A stretch of DNA of 64,000 nucleotides from Gibbula magus (GCA_936450465.1 OW388305.1:55294625-55358624); one strand, 5' to 3'. Shown: positions 1-12,539, numbered from the stretch's first letter. The notes: generated from the sequence alone by a model not told the origin. A program made the numbers and translations.

Positions 1-956
1 CCAGTACGTCAATTGCTCCCTTTTGAAAACAGGTCTGAAACAACCACTTCCGGTCTATTCATTTACGTAAGTACACGCTCACACCATTGTATATAGTCAC
101 ACAATTGTTCGATTTTAACATGTTAACTTTGGGTCTCAATACTCTTAAAAAATTGAAACTTGTTTTTAGAAATATGCAACGACATAGTAAAGGTGTCTTT
201 ATTAATTATATTTCAAATAATTGAAGCATGTATTCGCTGACATATTTCAGATGTAATTTTTTATGTGAACTGCTTTACGTGCCAGGACAGCAATGAAACT
301 ATTTGGAAATTCTTTATTTATTAATCAATTTGCTTCATCTTTGAAGCTAAAAATATATCACTTCGTGCTATCTTTAATTCTTTACTGATTTTGTTCAAAT
401 TTGAAGTATGTATCAATCAAAACACACAGCCAGGAAACAAACAAGTAAAGTGTGATACTGTTGAAAACTTTTACATTTGTGGTTTCAACATTATACTCAA
501 TGGCTGTTGAAGAAACCATCTTTCAAGGGCATTAAAACGTCAATGAGGTATAAATTCCTGCATGTAAATGTGAATGGCTGATATTTAGAAATCTGACAGG
601 TAAGGAGAATACAGTTGAAAGTATTGTCGGAATCTCTAATCGACCTCTAATCGATCTCTAGTTAAATAGTTATAATATGAAGATGAATATATTACGACTT
701 GCCAAACATCTACCGATTCTAGCAAGTACTTAATTTCCCTGTAATACCACAATAAACGTCTATTTACAAGTAAAACTACGAAATCTTAAAAAAAAATACA
801 GGAGTGTCACACATATTATGGAACAGGTAATAACTTATTTGATTACATAATCTTGACTTGTCTTGCCCGACAATCACACGTGCATCACGCTTAGCTAGGT
901 CTACGGTTTTTGTTATTCAAGTTTACCAGAGGCAAACACGTTAGTTGTACATTGCA
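1..956. other. AT-rich stretch, nothing recognised
   Basis: No long open frame, tRNA-like structure or tandem repeat was seen on either strand. The stretch ends where the first MITE begins. Confidence 0.5.
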
Positions 957-1450
957 TTAACAAACGAAGAAACGTCCCCGTACAAAATAAAAGATATTTC
1001 AATCCACGCGCGGGCGATAAATACGAATGAAACAGCAGTACGCCATGTCTTCAGAACCCATCAATACTAAAAATGAATTTAGAAAACGTTTTTTGTTGAT
1101 ATTTCTGAGAAACAAGCGTTTTAATAATTAGTCGTTTTTTAACCTCCTTAAATAAACGAGATAGATGCGTCAAAAAGCAATTTTTGTATTGTTTTGTGAC
1201 GTCCCACAGTTAGGATGCGTCATCAAATAATTAAATCTCAATTAGGGTATTTATGGCGACTACATCTTTTATTAATTAAATTTCTACTTTTTAAATTTGT
1301 TTAACTTAAATACCAAACATTGTAGCCAAAAACAACTTGAAAAAGCGATTTAAGCACCCCTGTGTATTTGAACACACATAAAAATAAAATTATCATACTC
1401 TGATGTATGAAATTGTGAAAATGTGGGGACGTTTCTTTTGCACGTGAGTA
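957..1450. mobile_element. mariner-like MITE, copy 1
   Basis: The right end (about 1424-1450) reads GGGGACGTTTCTTTTGCACG and then TGAGTA. The left end (966-979) keeps GAAGAAACGTCCCC in the opposite sense, so the ends are inverted, although the outer left bases have decayed. The interior is about 490 bp with no coding capacity. It matches the copy at 20873-21449 in the opposite orientation, for example in the segments around the GACGTCCCACAG motif. The TA target is shown directly only for the second copy. Confidence 0.65.
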
Positions 1451-2540
1451 TATATTTAACGACCATCATATAGAAACAAACAATATAAAAGAACAGCCAA
1501 TCAAACATAAAAAAGATTATCTATTTCTGTTAATGTTAGTGAAATGGGTGCAAACACATTGTTCATAGATATCTTCAGATTAGTGATACATTCGTTTTAT
1601 ACATTTCACAAAAATCCAATGTTAATCAATGTTTCGAATGTTAAAAAAAAACCCTTGTATCATATAAATGACATGTAAATTGAAGCTAGTTTCAGCGAAG
1701 TCTTCCTGTCTTTCCGTCGATTCAGTTGCTAGGAGCGGCTTACGCCGGTCATATGGTCAGTGTATACGCCGCTTGAACGAATCAAGCACAGCCTCAGGGG
1801 GGAGCAAACTCCTCACAGTGCTGCTACGTGTCCTTGTCTTTATGATTGTCGATCAGCCCTGGGGACGAGTTTGGGCAAATCGGCGACACCAATTTAGTTG
1901 AAACGGCTACAAATTAAAGGCTATTGTCGCCGTTTAGTCCAAATATATCGCCGTTTAGTCCAGCGTTTTTGGTCTGAATATTAGTTCAAAATGTGTTTCG
2001 TCGTTCTAGCCAGAATTATTTCTTTTCATCTGTCGCCATTATATCGAAAACTATCGCCGTTCTGGCTTGTCGCCGTTTTGCCATGTCTCCGTTCCGTTCC
2101 TAATTCTTGCATCAACGACACGAGTTTGCCGAGGTAGAGAAGTATTGCTGATTGCTTGCATTAATTACCAACAAATAACATATGTGATTGTGGTGTTTAC
2201 GTTTATTTCGCGTGCCTTATGTAATTGCGTGTCATTATTGCCTAAAATACATATTTGTCCTCACTGTGAGTATTTTTGCGAACTGGTAATTCGTGTTTAA
2301 ACTCGCCTGAAGCTGACGCGAAAAGATAAGCAATATGGCGGCTGCCGATAGGCATCATTGATTGTTTAGGGTGTTGTGTATTTTACGAACAGGGCTATTT
2401 GGTCTACTACTTACCAATTGGAATGCTTAACATTTAGCAACATGACTTGTATTAATTATTAGATATGAATGTTGACTGTTTTCAACAATGAACAGAACTT
2501 GCATACATATGATCATAATGCTGGCATACGTAACACTTTA
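1451..2540. other. intergenic, short TCGCCGTT motifs
   Basis: No gene is supported. Two 77-codon open frames (1668-1901, 2067-2300) have no recognisable domain. Between about 1925 and 2090 the motif TCGCCGTT recurs several times (for example 1927, 1950, 2053, 2070) at irregular spacing, which looks like a degraded simple repeat. Confidence 0.4.
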
Positions 2541-5500
2541 AAAAAAAAAATAGAGCCAAGGGCTCTGTAGCTCATCAGGATTTCATTGATTAACTATCTA
2601 AAGTTAAATATTTAACTTATTTAAGTTATTGTTTACAAGCAAAAGATAGGTTCTTAGATCATGACCACTGTGACCCCATTTGGGGTCACACAATCTACAA
2701 TTTAGAATCTCCATTTCCCAAGGAGTCTGCACACAACTTTTCAGCTCTCTAGACCTATTGGAACTGGAGAAGAAGATGGAAATAGGTTTTTAAGGAAGTG
2801 ACCCCTGTGACCCCGAATGGAGTCACGGGGTCACGAAATCTACAATTTAGAATCCCCATTGGCCAAAGAGTCTGCACAAAATTGTTCAGCTCTCGAGACC
2901 TTTTGGAACTAGAGAAGAAGATGAAAAAGGTTTTTAAGGATGTGACTCCTATGACCCCTTTTGGGGTCACGGGGTCACGAAATCTACAATTTAGAATCCC
3001 CATTGGCCAAGGAGTCTGCACACAACTTTTCAGCTCTCTAGACCATTTGGAACTGGAGAAGAAGATGAAAATAGGTTTTTAAGGATGTGACCCCTGTGAC
3101 CCCATTTGGGGTCATGGGGTGACGAAATCTACAATTTAGAATCCCCATTGGCCAAGGAGTCTGCACACAACTTTTCAGCTCTCTAGAATTTTTGGAACTT
3201 GAGAAGAAGATGAAAATAGGTTTTTAAGGATGTGACCCCTATGACCTCATTTGGGGTCATTGGGTGACGAAATCTACAATTTAGAATCCCCGCTGGCCAA
3301 GGAGTCTGAACAAAATTGTTCAGCTCTTTAGACCTTTTGGAACTAGAGAAGAAGATGAAAATAGGTTTTTAAGGATGCGACCCCTATGACCCCATTTGGG
3401 GTCACGGGGTCACGAAATCTACAATTTAGAATCCCCATTGGCCAAGGAGTCTGCACACAACTTTTCAGCTCTCTAGAACGTTTGGAACTGGAGAAGAAGA
3501 TGAAAATAGGTTTTTAAGGATGTGACCCCTATGACCCCATTTGGGGTCACGGGGTCACGAAATCTACAATTTAGAATCCCCATTGGTCAAGGAGTCTGCA
3601 CACAACTTTTCAGTTCTCTAGACCGTTTGGAACTGGAGAAGAAGATGAAAATAGGTTTTTAAGGATGCGACCCCTGTGACCCCATTTGGGGTCATGGGGT
3701 GACGAAATCTACAATTTAGAATCCCAATTGGCCAAGGAGTCTGCACAAAACTTTTCAGCTCTCTAGAACTTTTGGAACTGAAGAAGAAGATGAAAATAGG
3801 TTTTTAAGGATGTGACTCCTATGACCCCTTTTGGGGTCACGGGGTCACGAAATCTACAATTTAGAATCCCCATTGGCCAAGGAGTCTGCACACAACTTTT
3901 CAGCTCTCTAGACCGTTTGGAACTGGAGAAGAAGATGAAAATAGGTTTTTAAGGATGTGACCCCTGTGACCCCATTTGGGGTCATGGGGTGACGAAATCT
4001 ACAATTTAGAATCCCCATTGGCCAAGGAGTCTGCACACAACTTTTCAGCTCTCTAGAATTTTTGGAACTGGAGAAGAAGATGAAAATAGGTTTTTAAGGA
4101 TGTGACCCCTATGACCTCATTTGGGGTCATTGGGTGACGAAATCTACAATTTAGAATCCCCACTGGCCAAGGAGTCTGCACAAAAATTGTTCAGCTCTTT
4201 AGACCTTTTGGAACTAGAGAAGAAGATGAAAATAGGTTTTTAAGGATGCGACCCCTATGACCCCATTTGGGGTCACGGGGTCACGAAATCTACAATTTAG
4301 AATCCCCATTGGCCAAGGAGTCTGCACACAACTTTTCAGTTCTCTAGACCGTTTGGAACTGGAGAAGAAGATGAAAATAGTTTTTTAAGGATGTGACCCC
4401 TGTGACTCCATTTGGGGTCATGGGGTGACGAAATCTACAATTGAGAATCCCAATTGGCCAAGGAGTCTGCACACAACTTTTCAGCTCTCTAGAACTTTTG
4501 GAACTGGAGAAGAAGATGAAAATAGGTTTTTAAGAATGTGACTCCTATGACCCCTTTTGGGGTCACGGGGTCACGAAATCTACAATTTAGAATCCCCATT
4601 GGCCAAGGAGTCTGCACACAACTTTTCAGCTCTCTAGACCGTTTGGAACTGGAGAAGAAGATGAAAATAGGTTTTTAAGGATGTGACCCCTGTGACCCCA
4701 TTTGGGGTCATGGGGTGACGAAATCTACAATTTAGAATCCCAATTGGCCAAGGAGTCTGCACACAACTTTTCAGCTCTCTAGAACTTTTGGAACTGGAGA
4801 AGAAGATGAAAATAGGTTTTTAAGGATGTGACTCCTATGACCCCTTTTGGGGTCACGGGGTCACGAAATCTACAATTTAGAATCCCCATTGGCCAAGGAG
4901 TCTGCACACAACTTTTCAGCTCTCTAGACCGTTTGGAACTGGAGAAGAAGATGAAAATAGGTTTTTAAGGATGTGACCCCTGTGACCCCATTTGGGGTCA
5001 TGGGGTGACGAAATCTACAATTTAGAATCCTCATTGGCCAAGGAGTCTGCACACAACTTTTCAGCTCTCTAGAATTTTTGGAACTGGAGAAGAAGATGAA
5101 AATAGGTTTTTAAGGATGTGACCCCTATGACCTCATTTGGGGTCATTGGGTGACGAAATCTACAATTTAGAATCCCCACTGGCCAAGGAGTCTGCACACA
5201 ACTTTTCAGCTCTCTAGAATTTTTGGAACTTGAGAAGAAGATGAAAATAGGTTTTTAAGGATGTGACCCCTATGACCTCATTTGGGGTCATTGGGTGACG
5301 AAATCTACAATTTAGAATCCCCGCTGGCCACGGAGTCTGCACAAAATTGTTCAGCTCTTTAGACCTTTTGGAACTAGAGAAGAAGATGAAAATAGGTTTT
5401 TAAGGATGTGACCCCTATGACCTCATTTGGGGTCATTGGATGACGAAATCTACAATTTAGAATCCCCACTGGCCAAGGAGTCTGCACAAAATTGTTCAGC

Positions 5501-7801
5501 TCTTTAGACCTTTTGGAACTAGAGAAGAAGATGAAAATAGGTTTTTAAGGATGCGACCCCTATGACCCCATTTGGGGTCACGGGGTCACGAAATCTACAA
5601 TTTAGAATCCCCATTGGCCAAGGAGTCTGCACACAACTTTTCAGCTCTCTAGAACTTTTGGAACTGGAGAAGAAGATGAAAATAGGTTTTTAAGGATGTG
5701 ACCCCTATGACCCCATTTGGGGTCACGGGGTCACGAAATCTACAATTTAGAATCCCCATTGGTCAAGGAGTCTGCACACAACTTTTCAGTTCTCTAGACC
5801 GTTTGGAACTGGAGAAGAAGATGAAAATAGGTTTTTAAGGATGTGACCCCTGTGACCCCATTTGGGGTCATGGGGTGACGAAATCTACAATTTAGAATCC
5901 CAATTGGCCAAGGAGTCTGCACACAACTTTTCAGCTCTCTAGAACTTTTGGAACTGGAGAAGAAGATGAAAATAGGTTTTTAAGGATGTGACCCCTATGA
6001 CCCCATTTGGGGTTATGGGGTCACGAAATATACAATTTAGAATCCCCATTGGTCAAGGAGTCTGCACACAACTTTTCAGTTCTCTAGACCGTTTGGAACT
6101 GGAGAAGATGAAAATAGGTTTTTAAGGATGTGACCCCTGTGACCCCATTTGGGGTCATGGGGTGACGAAATCTACAATTTAGAATCCCCATTGGCCAAGG
6201 AGTCTGCACACAACTTTTCAGCTCTCTAGACCTTTTGGAACTGGAGAAGAATATGAAAATAGGTTTTTAAGGATGTGACCCCTGTGACCCCATTTGGGGT
6301 CATGGGATGACGAAATCTACAATTTAGAATCCCAATTGGCCAAGGAGTCTGCACACAACTTTTCAGCTCTCTAGACCGTTTGGAACTGGAGAAGAAGATG
6401 AAAATAGGTTTTTAAGGATGTGACCCCTGTGACCCCATTTGGGGTCATGGGGTGACGAAATCTACAATTTAGAATCCCAATTGGCCAAGGAGTCTGCACA
6501 CAACTTTTCAGCTCTCTAGAACTTTTGGAACTGGAGAAGAAGATGAAAATAGGTTTTTAAGGATGTGACTCCTATGACCCCTTTTGGGGTCACGGGGTCA
6601 CGAAATCTACAATTTAGAATCCCCATTGGCCAAGGAGTCTGCACACAACTTTTCAGCTCTCTAGAATTTTTGGAACTGGAGAAGAAGATGAAAATAGGTT
6701 TTTAAGGATGTGACCCCTATGACCTCATTTGGGGTCATTGGGTGACGAAATCTACAATTTAGAATCCCCACTGGCCAAGGAGTCTGCACAAAATTGTTCA
6801 GCTCTTTAGACCTGTTGGAACTAGAGAAGAAGATGAAAATAGGTTTTTAAGGATGCGACCCCTATGACCCCATTTGGGGTCACGGGGTCACGAAATCTAC
6901 AATTTAGAATCCCCATTGGCCAAGGAGTCTGCACACAACTTTTCAGCTCTCTAGAACTTTTGGAACTGGAGAAGAAGATGAAAATAGGTTTTTAAGGATG
7001 TGACCCCTATGACCCCATTTGGGGTCACGGGGTCACGAAATCTACAATTTAGAATCCCCATTGGTCAAGGAGTCTGCACACAACTTTTCAGTTCTCTAGA
7101 CCGTTTGGAACTGGAGAAGAAGATGAAAATAGGTTTTTAAGGATGTGACCCCTGTGACCCCATTTGGGGTCATGGGGTGACGAAATCTACAATTTAGAAT
7201 CCCAATTGGCCAAGGAGTCCGCACACAACTTTTCAGCTCTCTAGAACTTTTGGAACTGGAGAAGAAGATGAAAATAGGTTTTTAAGGATGTGACCCCTAT
7301 GACCCCATTTGGGGTTATGGGGTCACGAAATATACAATTTAGAATCCCCATTGGTCAAGGAGTCTGCACACAACTTTTCAGTTCTCTAGACCGTTTGGAA
7401 CTGGAGAAGATGAAAATAGGTTTTTAAGGATGTGACCCCTGTGACCCCATTTGGGGTCATGGGGTGACGAAATCTACAATTTAGAATCCCCATTGGCCAA
7501 GGAGTCTGCACACAACTTTTCAGCTCTCTAGACCTTTTGGAACTGGAGAAGAATATGAAAATAGGTTTTTAAGGATGTGACCCCTGTGACCCCATTTTGG
7601 GTCACGGGGTCACGAAATCTACAATTTAGAATCCCCATTGGCCAAGTAGTCTGCACATAAAATTTCAGCTCTGTGGAGTCATTGGTTCTGGAGAAGAAGT
7701 CGAAAAAGCTAAAAGTTTACGGATGGACGGACGGATGGACGGACGCCGGACACCATGCCATGCCATAAGCCCATCTGGCCTTTCAGGCCTGATGAGCTAA
7801 A
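2541..7801 (+). mobile_element. Family A hairpin-ended element with giant satellite core
   Basis: The left end is an A-run followed by the hairpin AGAGCC-AAG-GGCTCT (2552-2566) and TAGCTCATCAGG (2568-2579). The right end carries a GGAC-rich segment (about 7720-7750), a hairpin GGCC-TTTCA-GGCC (7777-7789) and CCTGATGAGCTA (7788-7799), the exact reverse complement of the left 12-mer. Between them lie about 34 copies of a 145-bp repeat. No protein is encoded. At least ten other complete or partial copies of these ends occur in the window. Paired subterminal inverted repeats, terminal hairpins and a tandem core recall the non-autonomous Helentron-derived elements (HINEs) known from animals. Assignment to that class is inferred; the boundaries follow from comparing copies. 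Confidence 0.75.
2655..7715 (+). repeat. 145-bp satellite array, about 34 copies
   Basis: The unit length is read from successive TGTGACCCCT landmarks at 3086, 3231 and 3376, exactly 145 bp apart. Each unit has a dyad of TGACCCC and GGGGTCA arms, then a block around CAATTTAGAATCCCC, GGCCAAGGAGTCTGCAC, TTTTCAGCTCTCTAGA and GAACTGGAGAAGAAGATG. Units fall into variants (ATGCGACC starts, GGTCAAGG variants, a GAAGATG 3-bp deletion). Variant order is duplicated: 5551-6110 recurs at 6853-7412, an offset of 1302 bp or nine units, so there is higher-order structure. Short open frames within it are by-products of the repeat. Confidence 0.92.
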
Positions 7802-9587
7802 AAGGATGTTAATGTGTATTAAGTGTAAAATTTTGTTTATTATTCCAACATTTATATGAAGTAGCACCACATAAGTTTTAAGTTTGTATTAATAACAATT
7901 TTATTTTAATTCAGATAGTTACCATACCTGTTTTCATGGATCGACTATTTTCATGGTACTTACATATGACATTATTTCTCCCTAGCTGCTCACTGTAGCA
8001 TGTCAGTTAGAACCTATTTTATCAATAAGTTGTTCTCCCTTGATCCAAGCAGCAAATCATCACTATTTCATCAATCAGCTCAACTACATACTTCAGTAAT
8101 GAAAATATATTGTAATTTCCTGTTTTTTACATAGTGCACTTTTGGACTTTTGAAGTTTCTCAATGGTGATTTCGATTTTCATCAAGCTGACATAACACTT
8201 AATCTCAACCACACAACCTAAAGAGGGAATCCGTGATCTATTTTTATATATTTTGTATCACAAAAAGGGTAGTATATTTTGGCCATTTTCCAGTGCAGAG
8301 AAAGTGAAATATTGATTGAACAGTTCAGTTGTGCTTGGATTGCTTGACTAAAATCGGAGGTCACATTAATATTTAAGCTGTTTGTCTGCTAAAATGTTTT
8401 CTGTTCCCAAATAAACACTTGCTATCTGAATGAATTATTTAATTTATCTGATATAAAGAGGTTGTGCTAAATATTAGTGAGATATCTACATATTTACACA
8501 GGTAAAACAACTTTAAACATTTAACAATTTTCGCTTAAATGGAGTACATTATAATCTGTGTTTTGAAATCAGTAAAAGGTAACATTGTTGCATACATTGC
8601 CTTGCCGTAATTTGACCCAATGCAAATACCATGAAAACAGATGACACCAAAATAATGTAGTATAAATTGGCAACTGTCAGATTATTGACAACCAAAATCA
8701 ACAAAACAATGAAATAACTGGTATCAACTTTTTGAAATAAATGTTGTCTGTCACTTCTTGATGTTTGACATCATCAGCGCTCAGGTCCATAGAAGTTTCT
8801 TTCTTATTACCACGGAAACGGGTAACGCAAGGGTAATCATGTGAAAAAGGGTAGCACAGTCAATTGAATCAAACTTTTTACTGCATCCCTTCACATCGGC
8901 AACAATGCTACAAATGTAATGAGAGTAGATCCTCAGATCAAATGTACATTCAGAGTTTCAGACATAAATTAATTAAACTGAGAACATGACATTATTACGT
9001 TTCATTGATTGAATGAATGAAATTAAATCACAACACTAATTTCTTTACAATTCTGCCAAGACATTGAAATAATCCCTGCAGAGTTTACCTCACTTTGAAA
9101 TATAGCCACCCAATATTGCTTTAAAACTATAGCTATTGATTAGAACTCAATTACAATATTCAGTACTGCATTGTAAATTTTAATACAGTTTCATGCTAAA
9201 AAATAGTTAAATGATGGTTGTGAGACAATAGACGGTTATTGTTAAAGTTTTTTAAGAAATGAAAGGTTAGATAACATGCACAATAAGTTCCAGTAATTAC
9301 CGAGTTGTAACAATACATTGTAATGTCAAAATCACATGTTTTTATAACATCTAAATGAAAAGTAATATTTCATGGTTATCATGAATTCATTTATCACCAA
9401 TAATGGTTAGTTAGACAGACATATTTAATTCTCTTATAGGCTGTCGGCCTAAAAGATGGCCCTAAATCTTTCAATAAATCACTATACGAATAAATTCCCA
9501 TTGTTTAATTTATTATTTATCCGAGTAAAAAATATATCAACATGTAAAATTGTGTTCGTAGAAGTCAGTCTTCTTTATTTAATTTGG
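7802..9587. other. unannotated AT-rich stretch
   Basis: No open frame of note, no inverted ends and no tandem structure were recognised. It separates the family A satellite element from the first SINE-like fragment. Confidence 0.45.
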
Positions 9588-9705
9588 CAGCCGCTGCTCG
9601 CAGGTTTCACCGCAGTGCATAGCCACATGGCGTTGCGGGCTTTCTCCCTGCTATAATACTAGCAGCCGCGATATAAGTGAAATACTCTTGAAAGTGGGTG
9701 TTTTT
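9588..9705 (-). repeat. SINE-like dispersed repeat fragment
   Basis: The segment around TGCATAGCCACATGGC and GTGAAATACTCTTGAAAG recurs, diverged, at about 31462-31590 and 33216-33344 (same orientation) and at about 53280-53400 (opposite orientation). On the minus strand it contains a TTTAAAGCGGC-like core resembling tail or core sequences of molluscan SINEs. No tRNA-like head is seen here. The family name is not assigned. Confidence 0.5.
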
Positions 9706-9707
9706 GC

Positions 9708-10016
9708 GCAGTTTCCGTCGCCGCCGCCGCGTTTTGTATCGGCTATAACTTTTTTCCTAGAAGGTTTTGAGAACTCATATACATAACTTCTTACTTATAC
9801 CCCTCGGGAATTTTTTTGACATGTTCACATTCAAGGTCAAAGGTCAAGGTCACGAGTTCTGAAATCTCTAAACAAAATCCTTGTAAACACGATAACTTGA
9901 AAAATATTTGTGGTATCAGGCTCTTCTTTGCTGCATATCAACTATGGAGAAAGGCCAAGATTTGAAAAGGTCCGCTAAGGTCCGTCAAAGGTCAAAGTCA
10001 CAACAAGGTCACGACT
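9708..10016 (+). repeat. Dispersed 310-bp repeat, copy 1 (AGGTCA-rich)
   Basis: It aligns closely with 17562-17875, sharing CGCAGTTTCCGT, TTTTTTCCTAGAAGGTTTTG and AGGCTCTTCTTTG. It holds AAGGTCAAAGGTCAAGGTCA at 9833-9852, three AGGTCA hexamers of which two are spaced by one base. No open frame. It is probably an internal piece of a hairpin-ended element, because copy 2 is preceded by a terminal-type hairpin. Confidence 0.7.
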
Positions 10017-10445
10017 TAATAGGTAGAAATAGGTTTTAAGAACAAACTTGTGAAAAGTAACCCCAGTGATGAATTCCCATTTTATTGATGCTGATGAGAA
10101 GGCGGAACAGGGAAAGTCGAGACCCTAAGTTTAGGAGCTGCTCTGCTTTTGCGGTGTCCCGCAAACGCTCATCTAGTTTGATAGGTACTTATTTTTCATA
10201 TGTGAGTGTGCATCATAAACATAAAACAGCACCACTCATCTTCCACAACAGAAATACTAATCTACAAAATATGTCATAATCTGTCAAATGTAAGTTTAAA
10301 ATTTTGATAATTATTTTGTTGATGAAACTACTCTTTGTGTTTAATAAAGATTTGAATTGCTTATACTAAAAGCGTTTGATATTGTTATCCATAGATGAAT
10401 GCCGGGAGTTTGTTAAACTTCAGCTACTGGTATAAGTTACAAAAA
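10017..10445. other. intergenic, no gene supported
   Basis: A 64-codon open frame (10085-10279) shows no domain, signal peptide or repeat and is not supported as a gene. Nothing else was recognised. Confidence 0.4.
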
Positions 10446-10455
10446 CTACAAGTGG

Positions 10456-10525
10456 AGCTTGGTGGCGTAATGGTTAGCAAGCTGTCTTTAAGCGACAATG
10501 GCTTGAGCTGAATCCCGTTAGATAC
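10456..10525 (+). repeat. tRNA-like sequence, possible SINE head
   Basis: TGGCGTAATGGTTAGCAAGC resembles a pol III A box and GCTTGAGCTGAATCCC, about 45 bases later, resembles a degenerate B box. A full cloverleaf does not close, so this is more likely a tRNA-derived SINE head or a decayed pseudogene than a working tRNA. Confidence 0.35.
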
Positions 10526-10926
10526 GCCAACCATTTGTCACCTTGGTCTCATACTGTGTTGTGTCCCTCGATGAGACACCTCATTTCCCAAACTCCACAT
10601 GCACATGTGCTCATATCAATAATATTAATTCAGTTATTTTCAACCATAATAAATACATATTAATCATAAGGTCACACAATCATAATTAAAAATGTCAGTC
10701 AAAATCAGTTTGCACAGGGTTGCTCCATTCCCTTAGTTCACCCTAATTAAGAATCCATGAGCACTATTTTACACTAACTCACTGCTCAGCATACATTCTC
10801 CATCCTGATCCATATATGAAGTTACGAAACTCGCAATTGTTATTTTCATCTCAAGTAATTGCATCGGTATAAGATGCATCATTGGTCTGTTCATCCGTAA
10901 CTGTTTCTACTGCTCATTACTTTAAT

Positions 10927-11160
10927 TATCCCCGCCATGCGTTGAGCGCGAGGCAGGGGATACAGTATTTGGCTGTGTACATACGGAATGGAATAACTCA
11001 ATTACTATTCACTAGATTTATTTTTATCCCCCGTCGGGAGAACTGACATGCGTATGTCAGTCTGTCTGTCCTTCCGTCTGTCTGGTTTCATTTCCAGGCC
11101 AGAACTCAAAAACTGTCAGGCCATTTTTCAATTCAAATCACCATGTGCCTTTTGGGATTT
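10927..11160 (-). mobile_element. fragments of hairpin-ended elements
   Basis: 10927-10962 forms a hairpin with arms TATCCCC and GGGGATA, the right-end type of a satellite element in reverse. 11043-11060 forms a second hairpin, CTGACAT-GCGT-ATGTCAG, followed by TCTGTCTGTCCTTCCGTC, the reversed GGAC-rich segment. Neither fragment has a matching left end nearby. They are cut short by the family A element that begins at 11161. Confidence 0.5.
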
Positions 11161-12279
11161 TAGCTCATCTGGCCTAAAGGCCCGATGGGCTTATGGCATG
11201 GCATGGTGTCCGGCGTCCGTCCGTCAGTCCGTTCATCTGCCCGTCTGTAAACTTTTCGCTTTTTCGTCTTCCTCTCCAGAATCACTTGATCTAGGGAGCT
11301 GAAATTTTGTGTACAGACTCCTTGGCCCCTGGGGATTCTAAATTGGAGATTTGGTGACACTGTGGCCCCAAATAAGGGCCTCACAGGCCATTACCTGTAA
11401 CCCCAAATAAGGGCCTCACAGGCCATGACCTAACAACCTATTTTCATCTTCTTCTCCAGAACAAAAAGACCTAGAAGGCTGAAATGTTGTGTACAGATTG
11501 TTTAGCCAATGGTGATTCTAAATTGTAGATTTGTTGACCCTGTGAGCCCAAATAAGGGCCTCACAGGCCATGACCTAAAAACCTATTTTCATCTTCCTTT
11601 CAAGAACAACAAGACCTAGAAGGCTGAAATGTTGTGTACAGACTCTTTAGCCAATGGGGATTCCAAATTGTAGATTTTGGTTACTTGTCGCTCTAAAAGA
11701 GGGCCTCACGGGCTATGACCTAAACAAACTATTTTCATCTGCTTCTCCAAGATGAAAAGGCTTAGAACACTTAAAAGTTGTTTACAGACTATTTAGCCTA
11801 TGGGGATTCTAATGTGTACTATGCACCATGAGACATCACATTGCCTGTTCTTTCTGAGTCTTAGTTAGATCAGTGCTGCCAGTGTTAAGTGCCAGGCAGA
11901 GAGCTATTACATAATCAGTTGTAATAGAGGATGACAGTCTTGGTCAAACTTGTAGAATATCAGGCTGTAACCAGAGCGAAGGGTCAGCATATTGCATTAT
12001 GGTCTGTATGTTGAACTTTTTCAGTGCACAGTGAGAGAGAGGCATCTCTTTAGGGTGGACTGACTCTCTCTCACTCTTATTCTCTCACACCATTATTCAA
12101 TGTCATGTCATTTTATCAAAGTATAGTGTTTCATGTTCTTGTAATGCACTGAAAATTTCAAAACTGAGATTTGTCAGGGCTAGGGATTGTGCATTATATT
12201 CATAGCAGTCTATTTCAGTCTTCATCATCAAATAATACAAACCCTGATGAGCTACAGAGCCCACGGCTCTATTTTTTAA
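11161..12279 (-). mobile_element. Family A element, complete, minus orientation
   Basis: It opens with TAGCTCATCTGG (11161-11172, one mismatch to the consensus), a GGCC hairpin and reversed GGAC units (CGTCCGTCCGTC). It closes with CCTGATGAGCTA (12243-12254) and the hairpin AGAGCC...GGCTCT (12256-12270). The interior has three to four diverged 145-bp-type units (about 11280-11810), with GGGCCTCACAGGCC dyads in place of the GGGGTCA dyads. Some 430 bp of non-satellite DNA (about 11815-12240) follows and matches the region next to the left end at 37190. No coding sequence. Confidence 0.75.
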
Positions 12280-12539
12280 AAAACGTCTGGACCAGAACTA
12301 AAAAATGCTAAGGCATAGCTCAATGAAACTCGGTCAATGCTATTATCATCATGTGTTGATGTGCCTTTTAGTGTCTTCAACTTAATCCAAATTTTTTTTT
12401 TATCTGATTAGCTGTTTCCATGAAAAAAAACAACTTTGACTTTAGTTTCAGGAACCGATCTAAAAAACCGTAAGCCCTAACTCAACAAAATTGAATGTGT
12501 GAAACACTCATCAAATGTAAATGTCCCTTTTAATGTTAT

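Noticed and set aside
2755..3082. Two overlapping 88-94-codon open frames on opposite strands
   Set aside because: They lie wholly in the 145-bp satellite and reflect a lack of stops in some unit variants; the same text is stopped in neighbouring units.
2541..7801. CRISPR-like array of regularly spaced repeats
   Set aside because: The repeat fills the whole 145-bp period with no unique spacers, and the context is eukaryotic.
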